Origin: Spartobacteria bacterium
GTDB lineage: Bacteria > Verrucomicrobiota > Verrucomicrobiae > Chthoniobacterales > UBA6821
Length of the DNA stretch: 5,960 nucleotides
Reading direction: 5' to 3'
NCBI GenBank assembly: GCA_003136515.1
Contig: PLEU01000159.1
Coordinates: 645-6,604 of the forward strand
In this document: positions 1 to 5,960 of the stretch, piece by piece
Numbering within the stretch: position 1 is the stretch's first letter
Layout: every line of letters begins with the position of its first letter
Position numbers and translations under genes: made by a program
The notes under the pieces: generated by a model
What the model was told of the DNA's origin: nothing
Databases searched by the model: none
The model's input: only the letters and a program-made list of their open reading frames with translations

Positions 1-1139
1 GCTCCCCAGGTGACTTGCGATCCACCTGACTTCAGCACTATCACGAGCACTCCAAGTCCAAGGAACCAAACAAAGATTCCAGATGCAAAGGCGATCCCGT
101 GGCGCAGAATCCTCGAGGGAGCTTCCCCTGCCTGGGCTATGAAGCCGAAGATCTTCAGCGAGATCACCGGGAGAACGCATGGCATCAGATTCAGGATCAT
201 TCCTCCAAGAAAACCGGAGAAGAGGGCAGCGATCAGAACGCCCAAGCTGATTTGTGTCGCTGGACTTGCAGTATTTGCTAACGAATTGGTTGAAGGAGAG
301 AGCGATTCACTTGAGGAAGTAGAGGCATCGTTATTTCCAATCCACCAGGCCTTGCGACTGCCTCCCTGATTTTCCACCAAAAGTGCATGGAAGGGAGCAC
401 TCCCATGCCATGGAACTGTGAAGGCCCAGTTGGAACCAGAGCTAACATATGTCACGTGCCCGAGTGTTGAATCTTCTGGCAGCGGAAAACCAGGATCGGG
501 ATAAATCTCGTATGAGGCCCCACCGCCCCCAGTAAAAGCGACCTGAAATGAGTCCCCTTTCTTGGAGATAGAAACAGGGAAAGGAAGCGTCCCCTTCTCC
601 GGCCAGATGCCCTGAGGGGGCAACGCCGAGGGCCAATCAATCTCTCCATCCGTCGGCCCAAGGACCTGACATGAAACGTCGGACTTCCCCGGCACACATA
701 GTTCATTGCAGGCCAACCAGGAAACGGTGGCTTTAAGATTATAAACCTGACCTTTGGGCAAATTCTTCGGTGGCGTGATCGTAGCCCTTAGTAACGACTG
801 ATTTTCATAGCCGTAGATGATCATATCGCCCGGCTCGGAGAACTGATGCGGCACGGAGAAATCCAGCGGCCCTGCTTTCCACCCATCCGGCAAATGCCAC
901 TCCACCTTGGTCGGCAGTCCCGAGTCTCCCGGATAGAGCCAATAGGTATGCCACCGCGGTTGAAGATCGAGCACCACAGTGGCCATGAACGGCTTGCCCG
1001 CCAGAATCGGAGAGGGTGCATCGGTGACAAGTGCCACCTTGACTCCCTGACCTGCTCCGGGAATGGCTGAAATCGCTGATGTACCTAAAAAAAGAGCCAA
1101 CAACAGAAAACCCAATGAGAACCTGGAAATCAGCTTCAT
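1..1139 (-). CDS. dsbD: DsbD/ScsB-like protein-disulfide reductase, N-terminal part (cut by left edge)
   Basis: Members of this family sit in the inner membrane and pass electrons from cytoplasmic thioredoxin to periplasmic thiol proteins. The sequence shows 379 full codons with no stop before the edge. Residues 1-25 are a signal peptide (MKLIS followed by a hydrophobic run ending GTSAISA). Residues about 30-265 form a periplasmic beta-type domain with a WLACNELCVPG motif (Cys144, Cys148), which fits the DsbD N-terminal domain. Residues 270-296 are a Ser/Thr/Asn-rich linker. From about 298 comes the first transmembrane helix with the family hallmark NLMPCVLPV (Cys321), then a second helix at about 350-369. 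The remaining helices and any C-terminal thioredoxin domain lie outside. The start is the ATG overlapping the stop of the upstream ABC gene (ATGA) and leads straight into the signal peptide. The family call is firm; DsbD versus ScsB subtype cannot be settled without the C-terminus. Confidence 0.9.
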   Translation of the reverse strand, partial: MKLISRFSLGFLLLALFLGTSAISAIPGAGQGVKVALVTDAPSPILAGKPFMATVVLDLQPRWHTYWLYPGDSGLPTKVEWHLPDGWKAGPLDFSVPHQFSEPGDMIIYGYENQSLLRATITPPKNLPKGQVYNLKATVSWLACNELCVPGKSDVSCQVLGPTDGEIDWPSALPPQGIWPEKGTLPFPVSISKKGDSFQVAFTGGGGASYEIYPDPGFPLPEDSTLGHVTYVSSGSNWAFTVPWHGSAPFHALLVENQGGSRKAWWIGNNDASTSSSESLSPSTNSLANTASPATQISLGVLIAALFSGFLGGMILNLMPCVLPVISLKIFGFIAQAGEAPSRILRHGIAFASGIFVWFLGLGVLVIVLKSGGSQVTWG

Positions 1140-2143
1140 ATTGATGACGATAGCTTGTTTTCCTCCTGCTGCTTGCCAAAAACTCGCCGGATAACCTCTT
1201 CAATCGGAACCTCCTTCACCGAAAGATCGGAAACTAGGCCGCCTGCAAGCAGGGCGGAGCAGGCTTGCGGCACCTCAACACGGGAAACCTCGATCTTAAT
1301 CTGAAGCGGATGGCGCTCCAGCACGATACCGGGAGGAATGACATCGCTGGGAAGAGGCGAACTGAAATCGGCCTCAATGATCTTGGTCGAAGTGAAACGG
1401 GAGACCACCTCCTCCAGCGAGCCGTCGAAGAAGAGCTTCCCATGGTCTATCAGGATCACGCGTTCGCAAAGTTCCTCTATGTCCTGCATGTAGTGACTGG
1501 TTAATAGGGTTACTACGCGGTGACGGGCGTTGTATTCCCTGAGAAACTCGCGCACCTTTTTCTGACTTATCACATCAAGACCGATGGTCGGTTCATCCAG
1601 AAAGAGCACCTTTGGCCTATGCAGCAAAGCGGCGATCAGCTCCATCTTCATCCGCTCACCGAGACTCAGCTCGCGCACCATCACCCCCATCTTGTCCCTC
1701 ACATCGAGCAACTCGATCAGTTCCCCCGCCCTTAATTCAAATTCCTTTCGATCGATCCTGTAGATCGCACGATTCAGCTCTAGCGATTCACGGGCGGGGA
1801 GATCCCACCAGAGGGCATTCTTTTGACCCATCAGGAGGGCAAACTGACGCTTCAGAGCAGTGGGCCGCTTTGCGGGGTTGAAGCCCAGAACTGAGGCACT
1901 CCCTGAGGAGGGTTGTAAAAGCCCGGAGAGCATCTTGAGTACCGTTGTCTTGCCGGCTCCGTTTGGCCCAAGGAACCCAACAAACTCCCCCTCTCCGATA
2001 GAAAACGAGACTCGGTCGGCCGCCCTCGTCTCGGTGTACTTGCGATGGAAGAGCCCTCTGACCGCCCCCGCCAGTCCCTCCTCCTTGCGGTAGGTGCGAA
2101 AAACCTTTGTCAACTCCTGCGTATTAATCACGGGGGGCATCAT
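1136..2143 (-). CDS. ABC transporter ATP-binding protein, COG4586 type (ABC-2 exporter family)
   Basis: This is a complete 335-residue ABC ATPase that should energise an ABC-2 type exporter at the inner membrane. Visible motifs, in order: Walker A GPNGAGKT (59-66), Q-loop Gln107 in MGQKNALWWDLP, signature LSLGER (159-164), Walker B VLFLDEP (179-185), D-loop GLD (188-190) and switch His217 in TSHYMQDIEEL. All catalytic residues are intact. The basic N-terminal stretch before Walker A (about 16-40, RTYRKEEGL then LFHRKYTETRAADRVSF) is typical of the COG4586 group, as is the length. Residues about 250-335 form an accessory C-terminal domain. The substrate is unknown. Members of this group are usually found with two membrane permease genes; neither neighbour here is one. 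It starts at ATGATG; the first ATG overlaps the trmL stop by four bases. It ends overlapping the DsbD-like gene the same way. A start at the second ATG would shorten it by one residue only. Confidence 0.92.
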   Translation of the reverse strand: MMPPVINTQELTKVFRTYRKEEGLAGAVRGLFHRKYTETRAADRVSFSIGEGEFVGFLGPNGAGKTTVLKMLSGLLQPSSGSASVLGFNPAKRPTALKRQFALLMGQKNALWWDLPARESLELNRAIYRIDRKEFELRAGELIELLDVRDKMGVMVRELSLGERMKMELIAALLHRPKVLFLDEPTIGLDVISQKKVREFLREYNARHRVVTLLTSHYMQDIEELCERVILIDHGKLFFDGSLEEVVSRFTSTKIIEADFSSPLPSDVIPPGIVLERHPLQIKIEVSRVEVPQACSALLAGGLVSDLSVKEVPIEEVIRRVFGKQQEENKLSSSI

Positions 2144-2637
2144 CCTACGAGATCAGTTGAACCATCCATCGGCGAGCGGGATTTCAATCCCACTGCTAAC
2201 TGCCGCACCGCCTCATAGAGAACAATCCCGGCGGAAGTCGCCAGATTCAGACTCCGTGTTCCCTCGGTCATTGGAATGGTGATGGCACTCCCGGGATAAG
2301 CAGCCAGAAGACTCGTGGGAAGCCCCTTCGTCTCACGGCCAAAGACGAGGAAATCACCCTCCTGAAAATCGATATCCCAGTAAGAGCGTTTCACTTTGCT
2401 GCTGAGAAAAAAGAAGCGACCACTAGGAGATGCCTCCTGCAATTCTGCAAAGGAAGACCATGTTCGCAAATCAACCTTTTCCCAGTAATCCATACCGGCA
2501 CGCCGCGCTGCCTTCCCGTCAATGGCGAATCCAAGTGGCCCTACCAGATGGAGTCGCACCCCAGCAGCAACGCATAGACGGGCTATGTTGCCGGTATTTT
2601 GGGGAATTTCCGGCTCGATGAGAACGATGTGAAGCAT
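2140..2637 (-). CDS. trmL: tRNA (cytidine/uridine-34 2'-O)-methyltransferase TrmL (SPOUT family)
   Basis: TrmL uses S-adenosylmethionine to methylate the 2'-OH of the wobble nucleotide (C34 or cmnm5U34) of tRNA-Leu isoacceptors in the cytoplasm. The 165-residue protein has the full single-domain SPOUT layout, close to the 157 residues of E. coli TrmL. Motif 1 is EPEIPQNTGNIARLC (8-22), with Asn14 and Arg20. It is followed by GPLGFAID and RRAGMDYWE (33-53). Motif 2 is FGRETKGLP (99-107). Motif 3 is IPMTEGTRSLNLATSAG (121-137), ending in VLYEA, which forms the knotted cofactor pocket. The start ATG has only a weak purine-rich site upstream (GAAAG). It is the first gene of the minus-strand run and overlaps the ABC gene by ATGA. 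The C-terminal tail past about residue 150 is slightly longer than in E. coli and lacks recognisable motifs. Identification is confident; the exact tRNA substrates are inferred from the family. Confidence 0.95.
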   Translation of the reverse strand: MLHIVLIEPEIPQNTGNIARLCVAAGVRLHLVGPLGFAIDGKAARRAGMDYWEKVDLRTWSSFAELQEASPSGRFFFLSSKVKRSYWDIDFQEGDFLVFGRETKGLPTSLLAAYPGSAITIPMTEGTRSLNLATSAGIVLYEAVRQLAVGLKSRSPMDGSTDLVG

Positions 2638-2735
2638 AGGTGATTCTTTCGTATCTGAGCCCCATTAAAACTATAAAATTCCCTTCTTTATTGCCCGACA
2701 TTGCTTCCTGCCTCTCACTCGCTACGATCGGGAGC
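2638..2735. promoter_or_regulatory. Divergent promoter region between trmL and the small membrane protein gene
   Basis: This 98-base gap separates two genes that are read away from each other, so it should carry the promoters of both. An AT-rich core lies at about 2664-2680. On the minus strand TATAGT (2675-2670) is a 5-of-6 match to a sigma-70 -10 box, and would give a leader of about 25 bases before trmL. On the plus strand TATAAA (2672-2677) overlaps it. Neither has a good -35 box at 16-18 bases, so the exact sites are uncertain. The existence of a promoter region follows from gene layout; the boxes are a guess. Confidence 0.4.
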
Positions 2736-3131
2736 ATGAAATCCATGACCACCATCACGATCCTCTTCGGAGTCCTCCTCAATGTCGTGGGACTCGTCGG
2801 ATTTTTCTGCACGGGTGCCGTGCATCCCAAGGCCCTCATCCCCTGCGCCCTTGGTCTTCTTCTGATCATTATCGCCCTGATAGGCCGGAAACCGGATCAG
2901 CACATGCATGCGATGCACGCTGCAGTTCTGGTCGGGCTCATTGGTTTTGGGGCAACTTGCAAGGCCCTGTTCAATCTTAATCTCGTCATGCTTGGGCATG
3001 CGGGAACCGAGGAAGTTGCCATTATTTCTAAGAGTGCCACCGCATTTCTCTGCGGGCTCTTTGTTCTGCGCTGCATCCAGTCATTCATTGATGCCCGCAA
3101 GGCAAAGAAACAAGGAACTGCGGCTTACTAG
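2736..3131 (+). CDS. Small four-helix integral membrane protein of unknown function
   Basis: I do not recognise a named family. The 131-residue product has four hydrophobic segments, at about residues 5-25, 33-50, 61-80 and 100-118, and ends in a basic tail (DARKAKKQ), which suggests an inner-membrane protein with a cytoplasmic C-terminus. Between helices 2 and 3 is a charged loop, RKPDQHMHAMH (51-61), in which His56, His58 and His61 lie close to the membrane face. Five cysteines (25, 37, 75, 106, 113) fall in or near the helices. The frame stays open upstream to a GTG at 2640, but that extension of 32 residues is polar and unlike a signal peptide. GGGAG at 2730-2734 lies one base before the ATG at 2736 and ten bases before a second in-frame ATG at 2745, so the true start may be 2745 (128 residues). 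The gene stands alone, divergent from trmL and convergent with the DUF885 gene. Confidence 0.75.
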   Translation: MKSMTTITILFGVLLNVVGLVGFFCTGAVHPKALIPCALGLLLIIIALIGRKPDQHMHAMHAAVLVGLIGFGATCKALFNLNLVMLGHAGTEEVAIISKSATAFLCGLFVLRCIQSFIDARKAKKQGTAAY

Positions 3132-3145
3132 GGTGGGTGAAAATT

Positions 3146-4801
3146 CTAGTCTCGAAATCGGGCTTGTAGTATCCAAGCCCACGGAATCGCCCCGTGACTC
3201 AAAGCCCAGTCGTGGAATTGGCGGAGTGACCACGCTTCACCCCCCTCCTCTTTGCTCTTTATAAAACGGTTTTTGACACGCTCCAATTCCAGCCTGCCGA
3301 GCAAATAGCTCATGGGGACAGTCGGCGCCGAGGTGTACCAGTTGACATCTGCGCGGGCTCGGGCAGGGGTGAATCCTACTCCATGGACAAGAATCTGCGC
3401 GGCGGCCTCGTGGGTCAGCTTGCAGGAATGAAGACCGCAATCAATGATGATGCGGTAGGCGCGCCAAAGTGCGTCCTGCAGCTGCTGAAGCCGGGCATGA
3501 GGTTCAGAAACCCATCCCTGTTCAACGGCCATTTTTTCACACCACATGGTCCACCCCTCGTAAAAAATGGCGTGGGAGCAGAGACGGCGTATGCGACTCG
3601 GATGCTGGTTCTGAATGGCGAACTGAAGATGATGTCCCGGATAACCTTCATGGGCGCTTGTCAGGTCGAGCCCGAAATGCTGCCTTGCTTCGCGAAGGGC
3701 ATCAGCGGGGTTATTCTTCGTCGCCCCGAGATCATTCACCCAGAAAATGCCCCTTTGCTGCTTCTGAAAAGCTCCGGGAGCTGTGTAGGCTGCCGTTGGA
3801 AAATGATCGCGCATGAAGTCAGAGACGGGTGTGACCTTTAAGGATTCACCGGTGGGCACTGGAAAGAGCCCGCTCCGGATCACCCTCTGGCGCCACTTCT
3901 CCGAGGAGCGCGTGTACAACTCGATCAGGGGAGCATCGGGTATCCATGAGTCACGGACTTCTTTTAGAATTTGGAAGGCTTTCTTGCCACGACCTCCGGA
4001 AATCTTCCTGCCCTCCTTCTCTATCTCGGCACTGATCTCAGCGATGAGCCTGTGCCCCTCAGCTTCAATTTCGGGAAGGCTCCAGTCCAGACCACAACGC
4101 TCCCTCACTAGGAATTCAAAACGTTCCCTTCCGATGGCAAAGTCTCCTGGCTTGCCTGCTTTCTTACGGGTGATCGCAGCAGCATAAACTCCGAAAGCCT
4201 TGACGGCATCTTGGACAAGTTTTCTTGTCTTCTCCGGAAATGGTGAAATTTCAGAAAGCGTCCCCCCAAGGTTTTCTAAAAAATCCCCTGCACCCTTGGA
4301 GGACTGCACGGCGAGGCGCGTCCAGAGGGGGACGGGATTCCGTAGAGCTGTAGCGCCATTTTTTAGAAAGTCCGGAATGAGTGCGAGCCGCGATTCGATG
4401 GCAGAGAGGGCTTTCTCAAGATGGTCGGCATGGCGAATCACGAGTTCAAAGACTGAGCCGATGGCACCGTCACAGCATTCCTGAGGATTCGTCCTCCAGC
4501 GTTCCAGCTCCCTGAGACTCAGCAACTCAGAGCGGAGCAGGGATATAAAGCAGCGACGGTCAAGCCAGTCATCCGGCGACAACCCTCTCGCCGAGATGGA
4601 TTCGGTCTCCGCCAGCATTTCTTCTACAAAGGAAATGCGTTCCCGGTGTGTCCGCGCATCGCTACCTGCAAGAAGAGGCTCAAACTCTGGAAATCCCAGA
4701 GCACTCCCCCACTGGGGAAAATCGGCACACGTGCGCTTGATATAGCTTTCACCGATGGATCTGAGTCTGGCACCGGGATTCGCAGGAATGGTTTTTTTCA
4801 T
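3146..4801 (-). CDS. DUF885 family protein, putative zinc peptidase
   Basis: The complete 551-residue protein matches the DUF885 family in length and motifs. The family is annotated as predicted metallopeptidases, mostly without a known substrate. The N-terminal two thirds is helical (for example 55-135 and 240-310) and has no signal peptide or membrane segment, so a cytoplasmic location is likely, whereas many relatives are exported. The diagnostic motifs are in the C-terminal third: HEGYPGHH (384-391) after LDLTSA, the EGW motif in FYEGWTMWCE (413-422), then RAYRIIIDCGLH (447-458), and TVPMSYLLGR (494-503). The His and Glu residues of the first two motifs are the likely metal site, which is inference from the gluzincin pattern. 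The TVPMSYLLG segment replaces the PGQALAY-type sequence I expect in many members, so this may be a subgroup. The start ATG lacks a clear Shine-Dalgarno site. It is transcribed divergently from proA and ends 14 bases from the small membrane protein gene. Confidence 0.88.
   Translation of the reverse strand: MKKTIPANPGARLRSIGESYIKRTCADFPQWGSALGFPEFEPLLAGSDARTHRERISFVEEMLAETESISARGLSPDDWLDRRCFISLLRSELLSLRELERWRTNPQECCDGAIGSVFELVIRHADHLEKALSAIESRLALIPDFLKNGATALRNPVPLWTRLAVQSSKGAGDFLENLGGTLSEISPFPEKTRKLVQDAVKAFGVYAAAITRKKAGKPGDFAIGRERFEFLVRERCGLDWSLPEIEAEGHRLIAEISAEIEKEGRKISGGRGKKAFQILKEVRDSWIPDAPLIELYTRSSEKWRQRVIRSGLFPVPTGESLKVTPVSDFMRDHFPTAAYTAPGAFQKQQRGIFWVNDLGATKNNPADALREARQHFGLDLTSAHEGYPGHHLQFAIQNQHPSRIRRLCSHAIFYEGWTMWCEKMAVEQGWVSEPHARLQQLQDALWRAYRIIIDCGLHSCKLTHEAAAQILVHGVGFTPARARADVNWYTSAPTVPMSYLLGRLELERVKNRFIKSKEEGGEAWSLRQFHDWALSHGAIPWAWILQARFRD
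3160..3180. other. Perfect 7-bp inverted repeat near the 3' end of the DUF885 gene
   Basis: GGGCTTG (3160-3166) and CAAGCCC (3174-3180) are exact reverse complements around a 7-base loop. The element lies inside the last codons of the DUF885 gene and just past the stop of the small membrane protein gene, where a bidirectional terminator would be expected. No run of T follows directly on either strand; the nearest is AATTTT about 16 bases on in the minus direction. It may be a weak or factor-assisted terminator, a 3' end stabiliser, or chance. Confidence 0.3.
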
Positions 4802-4814
4802 GTGATAAAGTGTG

Positions 4815-4844
4815 ATACTAAACCCTGCTGGAGAAACGTGTCAT
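4815..4844 (-). promoter_or_regulatory. Candidate sigma-70 promoter for the DUF885 gene
   Basis: On the minus strand ATGACA (4844-4839) matches the -35 consensus at five of six positions, and TAGTAT (4820-4815) matches the -10 consensus at four of six, with an 18-base spacer. Transcription would begin about 6-8 bases before the ATG at 4801, leaving almost no leader. This agrees with the absence of a visible ribosome binding site at that start. The call rests on sequence match alone. Confidence 0.35.
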
Positions 4845-4906
4845 CAGGCAAGCAAGCAGTCTGGTTGGATACGCCAACGGTTGCCGTTTTCACGCTCCTC
4901 AGTTAG

Positions 4907-4912
4907 AAAGGA
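4907..4912 (+). promoter_or_regulatory. Ribosome binding site of proA
   Basis: AAAGGA lies 11 bases before the ATG at 4924. It is slightly far but is the only purine-rich site in reach, and supports this ATG as the start. Confidence 0.5.
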
Positions 4913-4923
4913 ATTTCATTCTT

Positions 4924-5960
4924 ATGACAGATAACCTGACAGCCCAAATTCATGCTATCGGCGATGCGGCTCGCGCCGCTGCCCGGTTTCTGTCCACTAC
5001 CACATCTGCGACGAAGAATGCCGCATTGCTGGCAATGGCTGACCAGCTTCTGGAAAAACGTAACACCATACTTTCCGCCAACGCCCTCGATCTTGAAACC
5101 GGAAAGCAGAATCGTCTCTCCCCGGCCATGCTGGATCGTCTCCGTCTGGATGAAACACGCCTCCTTGCTATGGCAGAGGCTATCCGCACGGCTGCATCCT
5201 TACCCGATCCTGTCGGCCTTATTCTCAGGGAGTGGGAGAAAGAAAACGGCCTTTCCTTTCAGAAAGTCAGCGTGCCAATCGGAGTCATAGGGATCATATA
5301 CGAATCTCGTCCCAATGTGACCAGCGATGCAGCCGTTCTTTGCCTCAAGGCGGGGAATGCAGTGATCCTGCGAGGTGGGTCCGAGGCGATTCATTCCAAC
5401 AAGGCCGTCGCTGAAGCCCTTCAGACAGGGAGTCGTCTTGCGGGTCTTCCCGAGGCTGCCATTCAGCTTATTCCAGTAACTGATCGTGAGGCTGTCCGCA
5501 TCCTCTGTGAAATGGACAACCATCTCGACTGCATCATCCCTCGTGGAGGGAAAGGACTCATAGAAACCGTTGTGCGTCATGCTCGGATGCCGGTCATCAA
5601 ACACTATGACGGCGTCTGCGCCCTCTATATTGATGAGGCGGCCGACCTCTCCATGGCCCGCGATATTACTCTGAATGCCAAAGTTCAGCGTCCTAGTGTC
5701 TGCAACGCCATCGAGACTCTGCTGCTGCATCACGGGATTGCAAAAAAATTTCTTATGGACGGAGGAAGGGCGTTGTTGGCAAGCGGAGTGGAACTGCGTA
5801 TTCAAAGGGAGCTAATTGGATTAATTCCCGAATCTCTGCGCGAAGATTTTCCAGACCTCATCAAGGAGGCAAAAGAGGAGGATTTTCAGACGGAATTTCT
5901 TGACCTGATTCTCGCCGTGAAACTGGTTGCTTCCGTCCAAGAAGCGATCACCCATATCGG
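4924..5960 (+). CDS. proA: Glutamate-5-semialdehyde dehydrogenase ProA (gamma-glutamyl phosphate reductase), cut by right edge
   Basis: ProA catalyses the second step of proline biosynthesis in the cytoplasm: NADPH-dependent reduction of L-glutamyl 5-phosphate, made by ProB, to glutamate 5-semialdehyde, which cyclises to pyrroline-5-carboxylate. The window holds 345 codons; E. coli ProA has 417, so roughly the last 70-75 are missing. Motifs are all present and ordered: VPIGVIGIIYESRPNVTSDA (117-136), AVILRGGSEAIHSN (146-159) for nucleotide binding, IIPRGGKGLI (204-213), KHYDGVC (226-232), and the catalytic cysteine Cys260 in AKVQRPSVCNAIETLL. No frameshift is seen. ProB is not adjacent on the upstream side, where a divergent peptidase-like gene lies; it may be downstream or elsewhere. 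The start is chosen for its purine-rich site and for the normal N-terminus, where alignment with known ProA begins within a few residues. Confidence 0.95.
   Translation, partial: MTDNLTAQIHAIGDAARAAARFLSTTTSATKNAALLAMADQLLEKRNTILSANALDLETGKQNRLSPAMLDRLRLDETRLLAMAEAIRTAASLPDPVGLILREWEKENGLSFQKVSVPIGVIGIIYESRPNVTSDAAVLCLKAGNAVILRGGSEAIHSNKAVAEALQTGSRLAGLPEAAIQLIPVTDREAVRILCEMDNHLDCIIPRGGKGLIETVVRHARMPVIKHYDGVCALYIDEAADLSMARDITLNAKVQRPSVCNAIETLLLHHGIAKKFLMDGGRALLASGVELRIQRELIGLIPESLREDFPDLIKEAKEEDFQTEFLDLILAVKLVASVQEAITHI

Larger units (their letters stand above)
4802..4923. other. Divergent intergenic region between the DUF885 gene and proA
   Basis: These 122 bases carry no gene and must hold the promoters for both flanking genes. 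Visible elements are the candidate DUF885 promoter, a direct repeat of TGTGATA with a 10-base period (4801-4807 and 4811-4817), and a small inverted repeat AACGG-TTG-CCGTT (4876-4888) in the probable proA leader. No convincing proA promoter could be picked out, and no attenuator or riboswitch is evident. Confidence 0.5.

Noticed and set aside
10..369. 119-codon plus-strand open frame at the left edge
   Set aside because: It is antisense to the DsbD-like gene, which has the recognisable NLMPCVLPV hallmark there.
452..706. Minus-strand open frames of 84 and 64 codons within the left part
   Set aside because: They are alternative frames of the DsbD-like gene, with Arg/Ser-rich products and no motifs.
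805..1203. 132-codon minus-strand open frame spanning the ABC/DsbD-like junction
   Set aside because: It is out of frame with both genes; its product is low in structure, while the overlapping frame gives a signal peptide and clear DsbD motifs.
2640..2735. GTG start at 2640 extending the small membrane protein by 32 residues
   Set aside because: The extension would begin two bases from the trmL start and consume the divergent promoter region, and the added residues are not a signal peptide or helix.
3383..3841. 152-codon plus-strand open frame
   Set aside because: It is antisense to the motif-bearing part of the DUF885 gene and has no recognisable domain.
4801..4817. TGTGA sequences as a CRP-type binding site
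   Set aside because: CRP sites need an inverted TCACA half-site six bases away; here the repeats are direct.
4876..4888. AACGG-TTG-CCGTT as a terminator or attenuator in the proA leader
   Set aside because: The stem is only five pairs with a three-base loop and only a short T-run; no leader peptide or alternative stem is seen.
4881..4909. Possible proA promoter TTGCCG, 17 bases, TAGAAA
   Set aside because: Its -10 box would overlap the ribosome binding site and leave a leader too short to contain it; only four of six matches in each box.
5200..5805. 201-codon minus-strand open frame
   Set aside because: It lies fully antisense to proA over its catalytic region; length is explained by the codon bias of proA on the other strand.
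1..5960. Mobile element, CRISPR array, tRNA/rRNA gene or defence system
   Set aside because: No transposase, integrase, spaced repeats, cloverleaf sequence or defence-type protein was recognised; nearly all bases are explained by six ordinary genes.

Overview
The window looks like ordinary bacterial chromosome: densely packed, mid-GC, and without mobile elements, CRISPR arrays, tRNA or rRNA genes. It holds six protein-coding genes, two of them cut by the window edges. The organism cannot be fixed from this sequence. The gene families fit a Gram-negative bacterium with a periplasm, because a DsbD-type thiol reductase with a signal peptide is present. My impression that it resembles Verrucomicrobiota/PVC-type genomes is weak and rests on the general look of the proteins.

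Positions 1-2637 (minus strand) form a tight three-gene operon read right to left. First is trmL, a tRNA wobble-position 2'-O-methyltransferase. Next is an ABC transporter ATPase of the COG4586 type. Last is a DsbD/ScsB-like membrane thiol:disulfide reductase that runs off the left edge. Both junctions are 4-base ATGA overlaps, so the three products are probably translationally coupled although their roles differ. The DsbD-like gene is easy to miss because its reading frame has no stop inside the window.

Positions 2638-2735 are a short divergent promoter region with an AT-rich core. To its right, on the plus strand, is a small four-helix membrane protein of unknown function (2736-3131). It meets the next gene tail to tail with only 14 bases between the stop codons.

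Positions 3146-4801 (minus strand) encode a complete DUF885-family protein, a putative zinc peptidase with the HEGYPGHH motif and no signal peptide. A 122-base divergent intergenic region (4802-4923) separates it from proA on the plus strand. ProA is glutamate-5-semialdehyde dehydrogenase of proline biosynthesis and is cut by the right edge before its C-terminus.

I found no convincing evidence of a previously undescribed system. The points worth a second look are modest: the coupling of a tRNA modification enzyme, an ABC ATPase without an adjacent permease and a thiol reductase; the histidine-rich motif in the small membrane protein; the DUF885 promoter that would give an almost leaderless mRNA; and the very tight convergent gene end.
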